Assembly (NCBI GenBank): GCA_021292165.1
Contig: CM037879.1
Location: 283,066,272-283,130,271, forward strand
Reading direction: 5' to 3'
DNA: 64,000 nt
Source of the DNA: Shinisaurus crocodilurus
Taxonomy: Eukaryota; Chordata; Lepidosauria; Squamata; Shinisauridae
The notes under the pieces: generated by a model
The model's input: the letters and a program-made list of their open reading frames with translations, nothing else
Database searches by the model: none
Told to the model about the DNA's origin: nothing
Shown: positions 31,013-40,842 of the stretch, one piece after another
Position numbering within the stretch: position 1 is the first letter of the stretch
Layout of the letters: the number at the start of each line of letters is the position of its first letter
Position numbers and translations under genes: made by a program

Positions 31013-31334
31013 TCAATTTTAATTAGAAATGCAGAACATCTTGCAAAAAAGTGCTACCATTTAAACTATTAGTGTGAAGTAGGAACCCCACCCAAGAAAA
31101 GGATAATAATATCCAGCCTCTGCTTGATTATTTCCCTTGTTCTTTGACTTCCTCTATGCTAATCTGTCACAAGCAACAGTCAAACCTGAAAGACTCGTTA
31201 TCACCTCAATCACTTCCAGAACAAAGAGGGCTCATCAATTAACCTGGCACTGTGGCAGATCATGCCACCAGCCCCGCTCTGTAAAAGGTCCCGGAGCTGT
31301 GCTCCCCCTGCAGTACTGGATGAGATCATGGTCC
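31013..31334. other. unique non-coding stretch
   Basis: Nothing recognised. Confidence 0.35.
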
Positions 31335-31342
31335 ATCTAGGG

Positions 31343-32263
31343 CAGTGATGGCGAACCTTTTTGAGCCCGAGTGCCCACACTGCAACACAAAACCAACTTA
31401 TCTATTTCAAAGTGCCAACACTGCAATTAAACCTGAATACCAAGGTTTTAGGTTTAGAAAAATAACTCATACAGTTGTCTGAACTAATTAACATCTTTTG
31501 TCTTAAAAGAAAAACACAATAACAGAGCTTTCAATGATACAAACAGTTTTTTGTTGGGGAAAAAATCAACTCAAAAAATTATTATAGTACTACATTGTAC
31601 ACATAGCCTGAAGGGAATTTATACAAACTTTTAAAATAATTAGGCACATGTATTTTTGGATAAGGGATTCTCAACTTGTAATATGATTATATGCCAGACT
31701 GAAATTGTATGGGGCAAGCTTTACCTCGGGTCCTTTCCCTGCTTCTACAGGTGTCGGATTAGTAGAAGTAAAAGTCAACGGGTACTAGGATGAGCAAGAT
31801 AAACAAGAAAACTAAATGTGCTTAACACATTTTAAACACTTTATGTCTTGGACTGCAAACACTGCATTAGGTAAAAGTTTGCATTGGGCATGCTTTTGCA
31901 CAATTAATGTGATTTTTGCTATTGCATGCATGCTGATAATTTGTCAAACCTTGGCTCATACTCCGTTAGTTTGAGAGCAACACATGCAGCACTCAGGTCA
32001 ACTGTTAGGGCTTTACATCCAAGCCATGCTCTGTGCATCATTCTTCAAAATCTTTTAAATGTGATAACAATGTAGAAAAGGATTCTGTAACAGGAATTCT
32101 AGAATAAAATCATTCTGTTCCACACTGTGAGAAAGAACAAGATCATTAGCGTTTTGCAGAAGGGGACGGTCTTTTCGCGATCTGGTGACCAATGGCTCGA
32201 GTGCCCACAGAAAGGTCCCTGTGTGCCAGCTGTGGCACCCGTGCCATAGGTTCGCCATCACTG
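31343..32263. mobile_element. 921-bp hAT element with perfect 8-bp target duplication
   Basis: Starts CAGTGATGGCGAACC and ends GGTTCGCCATCACTG, a perfect 15-bp inverted repeat. Flanks ATCTAGGG on both sides (31335-31342, 32264-32271). Subterminal CCCGAGTGCCCACACTGCAA and GTGTGCCAGCTGTGGCACCC fit hAT elements that occur in many tetrapods. No transposase frame is visible, so it is an internal-deletion derivative. Confidence 0.92.
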
Positions 32264-32464
32264 ATCTAGGGCCAGCATTACGGGTGGGCAATCCTCTGGG
32301 TCCCAATCCATCTCTGGCTCAGCACGAGCCAGGCCAAAAGTAGACGCGCACCACCGCTCCTCAGACTTCCTGATTCCTGGCGGGCTGCTGTTTACGTAGA
32401 AAATGCCTTAAGATGTGTCAAAAGCAGCTGCAATTTGCACAAATTACAAAAATTGTGGCTGCTT

Positions 32465-32715
32465 TGGGCATATCTTATTTATTTATTTATTTATTATATT
32501 TATACCCCGCCTTTTTTCCTTCAAGGAACCCAAGGTGGCTTACATAATCCTTCTCCTCCTCTCCATCTTATCCTCACAACAACCCTGTGAGGTAGGTTAG
32601 GCTGGGAGTCAGTGACTGGCCCAAAGTCACCCAGTGAGTTTCATGGCTGAGCGGGGACTAGAACCCGGATCTCCCACGTCCCAGTCCAACACTCTCGCCA
32701 CTACGCCACACTGGC
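32465..32715 (-). mobile_element. Sauria-like tRNA SINE, antisense
   Basis: TTTATTTATTTATTATATTT tail, CCGCCTTTTTTCCTTCAAGG, AACAACCCTGTGAGGTAGGT, GGACTAGAACCCGGATCTCC and CACTACGCCACACTGGCTTA. It splits the palindromic arm between GCATATCTTA and TAAGGCGATTTC. Confidence 0.92.
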
Positions 32716-32857
32716 TTAAGGCGATTTCTACGTAAACAGTGGCCAGCCGGGAACCCAGAAGTCACCTCCCCTGCTTGACTCAAGAGAACGCGAGTCGAGC
32801 CAGGAAAGAGGTAAGTGAGACGACGTTCTGGGGGTTGAGCCCAGTCAGTCCACTGGA

Positions 32858-33033
32858 TTTCATAGATTTCATAGATCATAGAGTTGGAAGGGGCCTACAA
32901 GGCCATCGAGTCCAACCCCCTGCTCAATGCAGGGAAGCCAGAGGAGGGGTCTCCCATCCAAGTAATGACCAGGCCTGACCCTGCTTAACTTTCCACACTC
33001 AGACAAGCTGAGCCAGCGTGAGCCACGGGCCTG
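32858..33033 (-). mobile_element. SINE with a 5S rRNA head and a CR1-like tail, antisense
   Basis: CATAGAGTTGGAAGGGGCCT and AACCCCCTGCTCAATGCAGG are the CR1 tail in reverse; GGTCTCCCATCCAAGTAATG and GACCCTGCTTAACTTTCCAC are the 5S box C and box A regions in reverse. Same junction as 28686. Confidence 0.88.
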
Positions 33034-33081
33034 ATTTCCACCCCCTGAATGAAATCCGCGCACATCCCTGTGGGCCAGCAT

Positions 33082-34695
33082 TGTGTTTCCGACATTGCCT
33101 AGTCAGAGAAAAGGGCCTTCACCTTCCTGGTCAGCTTGGGAGCTTCAAGAAGCATCTTCTTAGGCACTGTTGTAAGCAGGATGGCGGGACCAAAACGGAC
33201 CTCAATCTGATCCAGTGGCAGTCCTTGCATTCTTAAGTTTCGCAGTGTTTTGTAGAGTTATCAGTCTGTTTCCGAGATTGGCATTTTCTGCGTGGGGCTG
33301 CTAATGCCCTCATTCAGTGGCCTAATTGTTACGGGGGTTGCTTATAAAAGCCAATCATGTGTTAATTCATTTGGTATTCATTGTGAGACCTTTAATCATG
33401 ATGGATTAATTTGTTATAAATGCGGATATAATATGTTATTTCATAATATCGCCACTGCAATTTAGCAATTAAATAGTCTGCTATTATTTCAATCACTGCC
33501 CAGATCTTTTATCATGTTACAGCAGTTTTGCTCTGTAGTGAATTATGTTACATGGTGTAAAGGACAATGACATCAGCTCTCTCTCTCTCTCTCTCTCCTT
33601 TTTGGGAGCAGGAACACAAAGGGGAGATATAGTTGCAACATGCTCTTGATATTATCAGTCTCCCACCCACCTTAATTGTTCCTTAAGGATCAGTGAATGG
33701 AAACAATAGGAATAATGAATGCCAATAGCACTACTTTGGGAATAGAATCGGCACTGACAGTCTCCATATAGTACATTTTCCTACTGCAAGACTGAAGAAG
33801 AAGCAACTTGGCAGTTGTGGCTGCACAGAGTCCGTCTGCGAGAGGTGGGGGTTGTGGGGTCTATGGTTTTGCGGGTCTTAAGGAGGTGCAGCCCAGCCCA
33901 GAAGGGCATGAGGTGGCCAATGGTGTGCCCTTTGTGGGTATGAAGGAAAGGAGGGGTGGATGAACACCACCAACTTGCCAGCTCACAAGCCCATTGGGCT
34001 TTTATAAGTGCACCATTCGAGTGCCCGCACCCCGGTGCCCGCTGGGTATGTGAGCCCTTCACTGCCCCTTGCCAGCAAGGAGCGTGTTTCTCTGCTGCAA
34101 ATGATGCTGCGCATCTCGTTTTCCTGCAGGGGATCATGGGACTTGTAATCCAGCCCATCCATCAGTGCACTGGTGGGAAAAGTTGCTCTTCATGGGTTGG
34201 ATCCAGATTTACTCTGGATCGATCAACTGCACTGATGGAAGTGGACTTCCTTGCCGCTTCCTCCCTTCCCACGGTAGGCCCCTGGAAATGCTACACAGAG
34301 AGTCAGGTGACCCTGCTGAATGGGGTGAGCTGCGATGTAGGGGAGGGGGATCCCCAGAAATTGAGCAGAGGGACCTTCCCCTGAGCAGAGCCCTTCCTCT
34401 CACAGAAGGCAGATCCTAGATCCACCCCCATGTCACTTACTGGCGATTGGGCAACTAGCAGTCACTTCTGTGCTAATGGGGGGGGGATGACAATGACTTC
34501 CCTCCACTTGCTATCTTTTCCTCTCCCCATGTTGAGTCTGTTTTTGTCATCCTGGAGAAAGGGGAAGGACTTAAAGGAGGCCGAGTGGGGTGCAAGACCA
34601 ATTGAGGAGGAACTTGAACAGGGATGCTCACATGGTTGAACAGCCCTGGATAAATTCTAAAGGAAGGCAACCTCATCATTGGCCGTGAAGTCTAG
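33082..34695. other. mostly unique sequence with a possible conserved AT-rich block
   Basis: A (CT)n run is at 33578-33598. 33280-33520 is AT-rich single-copy-looking DNA with many TAAT/ATTA motifs (CCTTTAATCATGATGGATTA, TAGCAATTAAATAGTCTG). From 33780 to 34440 there is GC-richer sequence with frames of 125 and 142 codons on opposite strands; neither resembles a known protein. Confidence 0.3.
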
Positions 34696-34701
34696 TCTAG
34701 G

Positions 34702-34803
34702 GATAGTGAAACTGGTGTCCTCCAGAAGTTTTGAACTACAACTCCCATGATCCCTGATCATTGGCTGCACTGGCTGAGGCTTATGGTGCTGGAGGGCACC
34801 AGC
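34702..34803. mobile_element. palindromic hAT-like MITE, second family
   Basis: GTGTCCTCCAGAAGTTTTGA, ACTACAACTCCCATGATCCC and GGTGCTGGAGGGCACCAGCT. Diverged; no duplication seen. Confidence 0.65.
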
Positions 34804-35161
34804 TTGCCCAGGCCTGGGCTAGTCCAACTCTGGAAGGTGACGTCATCACGTTTGGAGATCCTATGCCGCTGTCACCAGCAGCTAATGATTCTCAGTTTCC
34901 CTGCCCCGCTGCATTTAATTCTGCATTAAAATACAGTCACATAAAATGTTTTGATTCCTAGACATTACCGGGGGCCAGAGGAGAAGCAGGCGACTTGTGT
35001 CCGCTGCTTACTACAAGCAACACAGAAAGTCCCAAAGGACTGTTCATTAAGGTTCCATGCAGAGGTGTGGTCTGTCACCGTGGAAGTCCACAGCAAGGTT
35101 TGGGGAAGCTCCCAGGCCTAGCTGTGGAAAAGCTCAGCTACTTTCACTATATATAAGCTTG

Positions 35162-35545
35162 GGGAAGGGCTGTAGCTTGGTGGCAGAGCACATGCTTTGC
35201 ACTCAGAAGGTCCCAGGTTCAATCCCCAGTATCTCCAGGTAGGGCTGGAATAATCTCCTGCCTAAAACCCTGGACAACCATCGCTGCCAGTCAGTGTCAA
35301 CAATACTTGGCTAGATGGACCAATGGAGACTGGTGACTCCTATGTCAGTGGGGCTCCTGATCCATTGCCGCTTTTATTCTGAGCTTTATAGGAGCTATCC
35401 GTGGTGCTGTACCCCATCCCCCAAAAATAGGCTCACCACCATGGAACACCATGGATGGCTCCAATAAAGCTCAGAATAAAAGCTGCAATGGACAGGGAGC
35501 CACCACCAGCCTCCCCTGACTCAGTATAAGGCATCTTCCCATGTC
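35162..35545 (+). mobile_element. tRNA-Ala SINE, sense, interrupted by a MITE
   Basis: GGGCTGTAGCTTGGTGGCAG and GGTCCCAGGTTCAATCCCCA are the tRNA A and B box regions. The body runs to CTAGATGGACCAATGG, then resumes at TGACTCAGTATAAGGCATCT after a 190-bp insertion (35329-35518). Confidence 0.9.
35329..35518. mobile_element. palindromic MITE of the GGCTGGTGGCTCC type
   Basis: Left AGACTGGTGACTCCTATGTC and right GACAGGGAGCCACCACCAGC; inner arms CTTTTATTCTGAGCTTTATA and AAAGCTCAGAATAAAAGC are strong mirrors. A related copy is nested in the element at 54183. The target duplication is unclear. Confidence 0.75.
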
Positions 35546-35796
35546 CTCATGACTGTGAATGGAGCTGGAATGGGTGGGCCAGAGCGCTGTTGGCTGTGAA
35601 AAATTTGACATGGAAATTGAACCTCACCAAACTTTGGCTCAGCCAGCCGTGGTCTAGGCTCAAGAGGAGACTGACAAGAGTGAGTGAGACTCTGAACAAG
35701 AAGCTGAAACTATCCATTGATTCATATGTTCCTGTACAACTGTCACAGTTCCACCAAGAAAGTGAGAGTTGACTTAGAGGAGGAGGTGACAGAAGG

Positions 35797-36227
35797 GATG
35801 GACGCAAAATTCATTTGGTTTGAATGTGAATATGAACTGACCTAATTCACACTTCTCGAACTACAGACGTGAACCAGACTGCAATTATCCTTTGGTTTTT
35901 GCACTTCAAAAAAATGCATACAAAAATGATGTACGTACATCAGGGGAAATGGCACACAAGAAGACACGTATTAAGGAAAAGTGCTTTCCAAAATGTACAT
36001 ACTAGAGAATATGGCATTAAAAAATGTACATTTTTGTACACATGAAAATGTGCATGAAAATGCCTCCTCCTTTCTTTCTTTTTTTTTTTTTTTTAGTGAA
36101 CTTTTAAATAAACCATTCACAAACTGATGTGGAAAATGGACGGGATTGTACTTGTGCTTGGGAGGAAAAAAAGGCATAACAGAGAGGAAAATAGCAAAAT
36201 GGGTAGATATTCATCCATCCCTAGCTG
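35797..36227. mobile_element. A-rich TAGGGATG-type MITE
   Basis: Starts AAGGGATGGACGCAAAAT and ends ATATTCATCCATCCCTA; T- and A-rich core with GTACATTTTTGTACACATGA and CACACAAGAAGACACGTATT. Confidence 0.65.
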
Positions 36228-36240
36228 AGACCAACTGAGC

Positions 36241-36607
36241 CAGGGTTAGGGAACCTCAAACCTTGGGGGGGGGGAGGGAATCTGGCCCTCCTTGGAACAC
36301 AATCGGGTCTTCTGGGGTTATCTTGATGGCCATGCCATTTCCCCGAGTCCCACACCCTTTCCTTCAGCCACTGACTCGGTGGTTTCCCAGTCTTTGTGCA
36401 CATTTCCCCCCTTCTAAAAAGGTTGAAATGCCTCTCCTAAGCCTTCGTTACTGGCAGTCAGGGCTTTAAGCTATGATATGGATGATATTTATGTATTTTG
36501 CCCCATTCCCTTTGCCTATGGCCTCACCCACCACTAGAATGTGGCTCCTGAGAACTTTTCTGAAATTGAATTCAACCTTCAGGCTGAAAGAGCTTCTCTA
36601 CCCCCTG
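36241..36607. mobile_element. hAT MITE (CAGGGTTAGGGAACC type)
   Basis: Starts CAGGGTTAGGGAACC and ends GCTTCTCTACCCCCTG. Body motifs GAAATGCCTCTCCTAAGCC and GGCTGAAAGAGCTTCTCTAC are shared with the nested element at 54183. Flanks AACTGAGC and ATCTAGGC match only 5 of 8. Confidence 0.7.
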
Positions 36608-36889
36608 ATCTAGGCAGGCAACCACCCTATCAAAATGACCTCCGTCACAACGTACATCCATTCCTCCTTGTCTGAGACACCAAAAGGCCTGCCAAGAAGT
36701 CACAGTATGTCAAAAGAGGGCTTGGGGACTGTGTCCTCATTAAGGAATCACACTTCAGAAAGGAGCGGGTGGGGTTTGGCCCTAGACATCGTGGCCTACA
36801 CCAATATTGAACCAAGACTTGGTTCAGCTCAGAGGCGTAGCGTGGGGGGTGCAGGGGGGGCCGGCCGCACCGGGCGCAACATCTGGGGG

Positions 36890-37134
36890 GGCGCGCTCGC
36901 ACTCGCAGCTCTCTGCCCCAGCTCTTCCTTCCTCCTGCTCCCCCCCGAGAGGCGGCTGCCCTTGGAGAAAGGGGCGGATCAGCCACCGCCCCCCCTCGCT
37001 GCTGCCTTGCCGCCGCCGCCGCACCGGACGGGTCGTGCGCCTCGGAGAGCGCGCGGCAGGGGAGGCAGGAAGGAGGCGCCGGCCGTGTGCTCGCGCCGGG
37101 CAGGCGGAGGGCAGCCGCGCGCGGCGCGTGGGCC
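36890..37134 (+). promoter_or_regulatory. CpG-island-like sequence upstream of the captured exon
   Basis: Dense in CpG and GC (GGGGCGGATC, CCGCCGCCGCCGCACCGG, GAGAGCGCGCGGCAGG), unlike the rest of the window apart from the small CpG hairpins. Its position directly before a first exon suggests a captured promoter or 5' UTR. Whether it has promoter activity is unknown. Confidence 0.55.
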
Positions 37135-37263
37135 TTGGAGCACTGGAAGGGCGCGTGGCGCTGGTGACCGGCGCTCGTGGGCATCGGGCGGGCCGTGGCC
37201 CGTGCGCCTGGTGCAGCGCGGCATGAGGTGGTGGGCTGCGCCCGGAGCGTGGACAAGATCGAG
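37135..37263 (+). pseudogene. DHRS11: DHRS11-like exon 1 fragment inside the hAT element
   Basis: DHRS11 is a cytosolic NADP-dependent short-chain dehydrogenase/reductase. Translation gives the N-terminal Rossmann segment in three frames: GRVALVTGA (frame of 37155), VGIGRAVARA (from 37177), LVQRGMR (from 37208) and VVGCARSVDKIE (from 37228). Together these hold the cofactor motif TGxxxGIG and the beta-2 region as remembered for DHRS11. The coding part ends GAG at 37263, directly followed by GTATGG, a good splice donor at the place where the family's first exon plausibly ends. The start codon position reads TTG, and at least three indels break the frame. Only this exon is present. A related SDR gene is a less likely source. 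Confidence 0.78.
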
Positions 37264-37264
37264 G

Positions 37265-37547
37265 TATGGAGGGAGACCGAGGAGAGAGAGGAAGGAAGGA
37301 AGAAAGAAAGGGGAGAAGAGAAAGAGAGAGAGAATGGGGAGGGGAGGAAAAGGAGAGAAAAGAATGGAGAGAGAGAAGGTGGATGGAGGAAGAAGAAAGA
37401 AGAAAGAAAGGGGAGGACTAGAGATAGAGAGAGAGGGAGAGAGAGAGAAAGAGGAGAAAAGAGGAGAGAGAAAGAAGGGAAGGAAGGAAGGAGAAGGGGA
37501 GGGAGGAAGAGAGAAAGAAAGGAAAAGAAAGAGGAAGGGAGGAGGAG

Positions 37548-37582
<35 letters not shown>

Positions 37583-38150
37583 GAAAAGAGAGAGAGAAAG
37601 AAGGGAAGGAAGGAAGGAGAAGGGGGAGGGAGGAAGAGAGAAAGAAAGGAAAAGAAAGAGGAAGGGAGGAAAAGAGAGAGAGAGAATGAAGGGAAAGAGG
37701 AAAGATGGGGAATGAGAAAGGGGTAAAGAAAGTTGGGGAGACGAGAAAAGGAAGGATGGAAGGCAGATAGAAAGAAAGAGAAAGGGAGGGAGGCAGGAAA
37801 GGAAGATGAGGAAGGAGAGGAAAAGAGTGACGCGGAAGAAAGGAAAGAAGAGAAAGAAGGAAGGAAGGAAGAAGAAAGAGAAAGAGAGAGAGAAAAAGGA
37901 AGGACAAAGCGGAGAACAGCAAAGGAGAGAGAAAGGAAAATGGGGGAAAGGAGAAAAGAGGAAAGGTAAAAAGGATGGAGAGAGAAAAGAGGAGAGAGAG
38001 AAATGGGAGAGGGTGGGAGGGTGAAGGGAGGAGGGGAGAAAAGTGGGGGGAGAAAGGGAAGAGGAGGGCAAAGAAAGAAGAGGTACATTTTTAAAAAGCC
38101 CGAAAGGGAGGAGGGAGAAAGGAAATGGGGCTAGAGAAAGAAGGGAAAGG
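37265..38150 (+). repeat. ~890-bp purine-rich GA tract
   Basis: Almost entirely A and G on the plus strand (GGAAGGAAGG, GAGAGAGAGA and GAAAGAAAGG units). It begins right after the exon donor, so it probably derives from the donor gene's intron 1, expanded. Long frames on both strands (363, 369 and 425 codons) are composition artefacts. (CCT)n follows at 38278-38325. Confidence 0.92.
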
Positions 38151-38883
38151 GTGTTGTGGGGAAATGGGATCGGGGGACGGATGAAATGAAGAAATGGAGG
38201 AGGCAGGAAGTTGAGTTGAAGGGACAGGTGGAAAGCGGGAGGAGGCCCGAGCAGAGCAGAGCAGCGCGGGGTGTGTCTTCTCCTCCTCCTCCTCCTCCTC
38301 CTCCTCTCCTCCTCCTCCTCTTGGGGAGTCTCCCTTATTGCTTCTCCCTCTTTCTAGACCTCTGTGTGACCTCCCCGAATTTAAATTAATCTGTATATTA
38401 TATACAGATTGATATCTTGCACTTCTATTAAAGAATTACAATTAGAGGTACAGGATTGAGGAAGTTGGCTCCATCTAGCCCAGTCTTGGATCATCTCCAG
38501 GGTATGGTTCCATTTTGATGTTTAGTTTTTGTTCTTGATATTTTTTGTCGTTTACGATGGTTGTGAGACGACATATAATAGCATGGCCCATGCTAGGTTA
38601 CTACATTTGTAGATTTGTATTCATAGACCTGCTGAAAATGTGGAGAATGTGTAATGCATGTTCGCACTCAATAAAGTGTTTGAAAATAAACTTGTATTTA
38701 GATGCATTTTACTTTAATTACATCAGTATTTTCATAACAAACAATACATGTGCTTAGGGGGTAAGGGTTTCTTTAACTAATCTAGTGGAAGAGACTCAAG
38801 TGCTAAAATCCACGGGTTAGGGGGCGCAAATTACTTGCCTTGCCCCGGGTGCTGACAACCCACGCTACGCCATTGGTTCAGCT

Positions 38884-39465
38884 CCAGCCATTACTGGAGC
38901 AAGTTCTCTGTCTTCAAGCTCTGTGTGGTTCTGTAGATTGTGATGCACCAATCCTTGTCATGCTTTGTCCTGATACTTGCTCATTCCTGCTGGTCTTCAC
39001 CTGCTCCCCTACTACTGTTCACATGCTGCATGCTACGTTCTGCTTGCCCAAGCTGCTCCAGTGGGTTTGCACCATCCCTATGACCAGGCTTCCAGCAATC
39101 AAGATTGGACAGTGGTTTGGTTCCCACCAAAGCCATTCCCATGTGGTTGGAGTTCCATGCCACTACAGGAATGTCTTTCTGATCCAGCCCCAGGGCTTTA
39201 TAGAGACTCTGAGAAAAAAGCCAAATTGGAATGATTTTTATTAAAACTGATTTTACTCCTTCAACATTCCTCAGAAGTATCACCCGAGGAGGAAACTCTG
39301 CATTCACTTTGAACTTCACTTTAGTGTTCTGATGAGAGCCTAGGGATCTGTGGAACCCTCTGAGAAGGGTTGCTACTTCCATCCTCAGATGAATCTCCTA
39401 AAGACAAACATCCAATTTCTCGCTGAATTTTGCTTCAGGCAAAGTGTTTGTGGCAGATCCAGTTC
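38884..39465. other. unique non-coding stretch
   Basis: No recognised repeat. Opposing frames of 133-134 codons (38840-39382) show no family resemblance. Confidence 0.35.
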
Positions 39466-39635
39466 ACAGGAACGCAGGACGCTGCCCACTATACTGAGTC
39501 AGGCCATTGGTCCACTGACACTGACTGGAAACAGCTAAGGAAGGTTCTTTCCTGGAATTCCCTGGAGATACCGGGGATGGAACCTGGCACCTTCTGCATG
39601 CGGAGCATGTAATCTACCACTGAGTCATGACCCCT
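39466..39635 (-). mobile_element. tRNA-Ala SINE, antisense
   Basis: TATACTGAGTCAGGCCATTG, CTGACACTGACTGGAAACAG, GGAACCTGGCACCTTCTGCA and CTACCACTGAGTCATGACCC (tRNA head in reverse). Confidence 0.88.
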
Positions 39636-39754
39636 TCAAGTGTCCCCACACTGGTATGGTTACTCTTAAAATAACTTTCCCATGATTGGGGAGCTCATCG
39701 TTATAGGGATGTTTGATTCTACTGCCCTCATGGCTCCACCACTTTGAACTAAAG

Positions 39755-40083
39755 CAGCGGTAGGCAAACACTTTTTTATTTTATTATTTGGTCAGGTCCC
39801 CCCTTCCCTTGTGGGTAATCTGTCGGGGGCGGATGTTGGCAGTGGGCAGGACCGAATCAGGAGTGGGCAGGACCTGTGCCAAAAGTGGGTGGGTCACCCC
39901 TTTTCTCTTTGTTCTTCTCCCACCCCCTTTCTCTCCCTCCCGCTTCCTTTCCACTCAGTGGGCTGCCGGGAAAGAGACAGATTGCTCTTGCCAGAATTCT
40001 GAACTGATGGCACGCAGAGAGGGCTTTGGCAATTAAGCCCTCGGGCCACATGTGGCCCGAGAGCCAGCAGTTGCCCACCCTTT
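39755..40083. mobile_element. hAT MITE with perfect 8-bp target duplication
   Basis: Starts CAGCGGTAGGCAAAC and ends GTTGCCCACCCTTT; flanks AACTAAAG on both sides (39747-39754, 40084-40091). Interior GTGGGTAATCTGTCGGGGGC and GGGCCACATGTGGCCCGAGA. A left half of the same family is at 22025. Confidence 0.9.
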
Positions 40084-40317
40084 AACTAAAGGATAAAGTG
40101 GGATATGAACCCTTAACTTAAAAAAAAAAAAAGGAGATGGCATTGCTAAGGCAGGGGCACCGTTAAGGAGGAAGTGGGAGAGAGAGGACAATACAGTCAT
40201 ACAATCTGGAATACCGACCAGGACCGGTCAGTAGAAGCATAATGCAACCGTTTTAAAAGAGAGTCATTGGGTTCCTGTTCCTTCCTGGGCAAAAATTGAA
40301 AGTACTTCTTTTCACAT

Positions 40318-40582
40318 ATCATCATCATCAGGCGATCACTCGTGACCGAGTAAGATTGTCTTCCGGGATAAAAGGAGGAGATTCTAAAGAAGATTGTGTA
40401 GACTCTAGCGATGGGTCCGTAAGTGACTGTGGAGGCCAATTCTAGATCCACACAGCTTCCCACAGTGAGGACACAGGTTACCAGATAGAAGATGGTCCTG
40501 TAAAGGATTCATTTGACGTGCTTTTCGCTTAGCACGTTTCTCCCTTTCACCTTGCACTCGGGCTTCTTCAAAGTCCAGGCAA
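40318..40582 (-). mobile_element. 3' end of a C2H2-finger LINE, antisense (copy 1)
   Basis: On the minus strand the frame ends CPHCGKLCGSRIG followed by LHSHLRTHR and a stop, a C2H2 finger (C-x2-C-x12-H-x3-H). The 3' UTR then runs to CACGAGTGATCGCC and a (TGA)n tail, seen on the plus strand as ATCATCATCAGGCGATCACT. It is joined on its right to an L2/CR1-group tail. Confidence 0.82.
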
Positions 40583-40589
40583 TATGTGA

Positions 40590-40842
40590 AGCCAGGTGAA
40601 GACCTTCCTATTTTTCCAGGCGTTTTAGTCTTCCAGTTTCTGTCATTTTAAATCTGTCACCGTATTTTAAACCTTTCTACTGCCGCTCGGTTTTATTTTG
40701 GTTTTGCATTTTCTGTTTTTAATTTTATACTGTCATTTCAAACCTTTATACTGTATTTTATCATGTTGTATTTAATTGTTGTGAACCGCCCAGAGAGCTT
40801 CGGCTCTTGGGCGGTATAGAAATGTGACAAATAAATAAGCAA
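40590..40842 (+). mobile_element. 3' end of an L2/CR1-group LINE, sense
   Basis: GTGAAGACCTTCCTATTTTT, TTAAATCTGTCACCGTATTT and TGTGAACCGCCCAGAGAGCT with a tail of AAATAAATAAG. Matches 17100-17375. Confidence 0.88.

Larger units (their letters stand above)
32279..33073. mobile_element. TAGGGATG foldback element carrying two nested SINEs
   Basis: Left end TACGGGTGGGCAATC, arms ACGTAGAAAATGCCTTAAGA and TTAAGGCGATTTCTACGTAA, right end GAAATCCGCGCACATCCC. GCCAGCAT at 32271-32278 recurs at 33074-33081, a perfect 8-bp duplication, although the right end has three or four extra bases (TGTGG). Two SINEs are inserted inside (32465-32715 and 32858-33033). It abuts the hAT element at 31343. Confidence 0.75.
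36830..38875 (+). mobile_element. hAT transposon carrying a DHRS11-like first exon
   Basis: Terminal repeats CAGAGGCGTAGCGTGG and CCACGCTACGCCATTG pair at 14 of 16 positions, and the 8-bp flanks GTTCAGCT (36822-36829, 38876-38883) are identical. Left subterminal sequence (GGTGCAGGGGGGGCCGGCC, CACCGGGCGCAACATCTGG) and right subterminal sequence (GGGGGCGCAAATTACTTGCC) look like this hAT family. Between them are a CpG-rich block (about 36890-37263) with a DHRS11-like exon, a ~890-bp purine-rich tract, and an AT-rich 3' part with two AATAAA sites near 38670-38690. No transposase is seen. Confidence 0.9.

Noticed and set aside
33781..34384. Opposing frames of 125 and 142 codons
   Set aside because: They overlap on opposite strands in moderately GC-rich DNA, and neither has recognisable domains, splice structure or homology.
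36645..38088. Very long open frames (363, 369 and 425 codons) on both strands
   Set aside because: They run through the purine-rich tract, where stop codons are rare on both strands for compositional reasons. The products are Arg/Glu/Lys-rich or Ser/Leu/Phe-rich low complexity.
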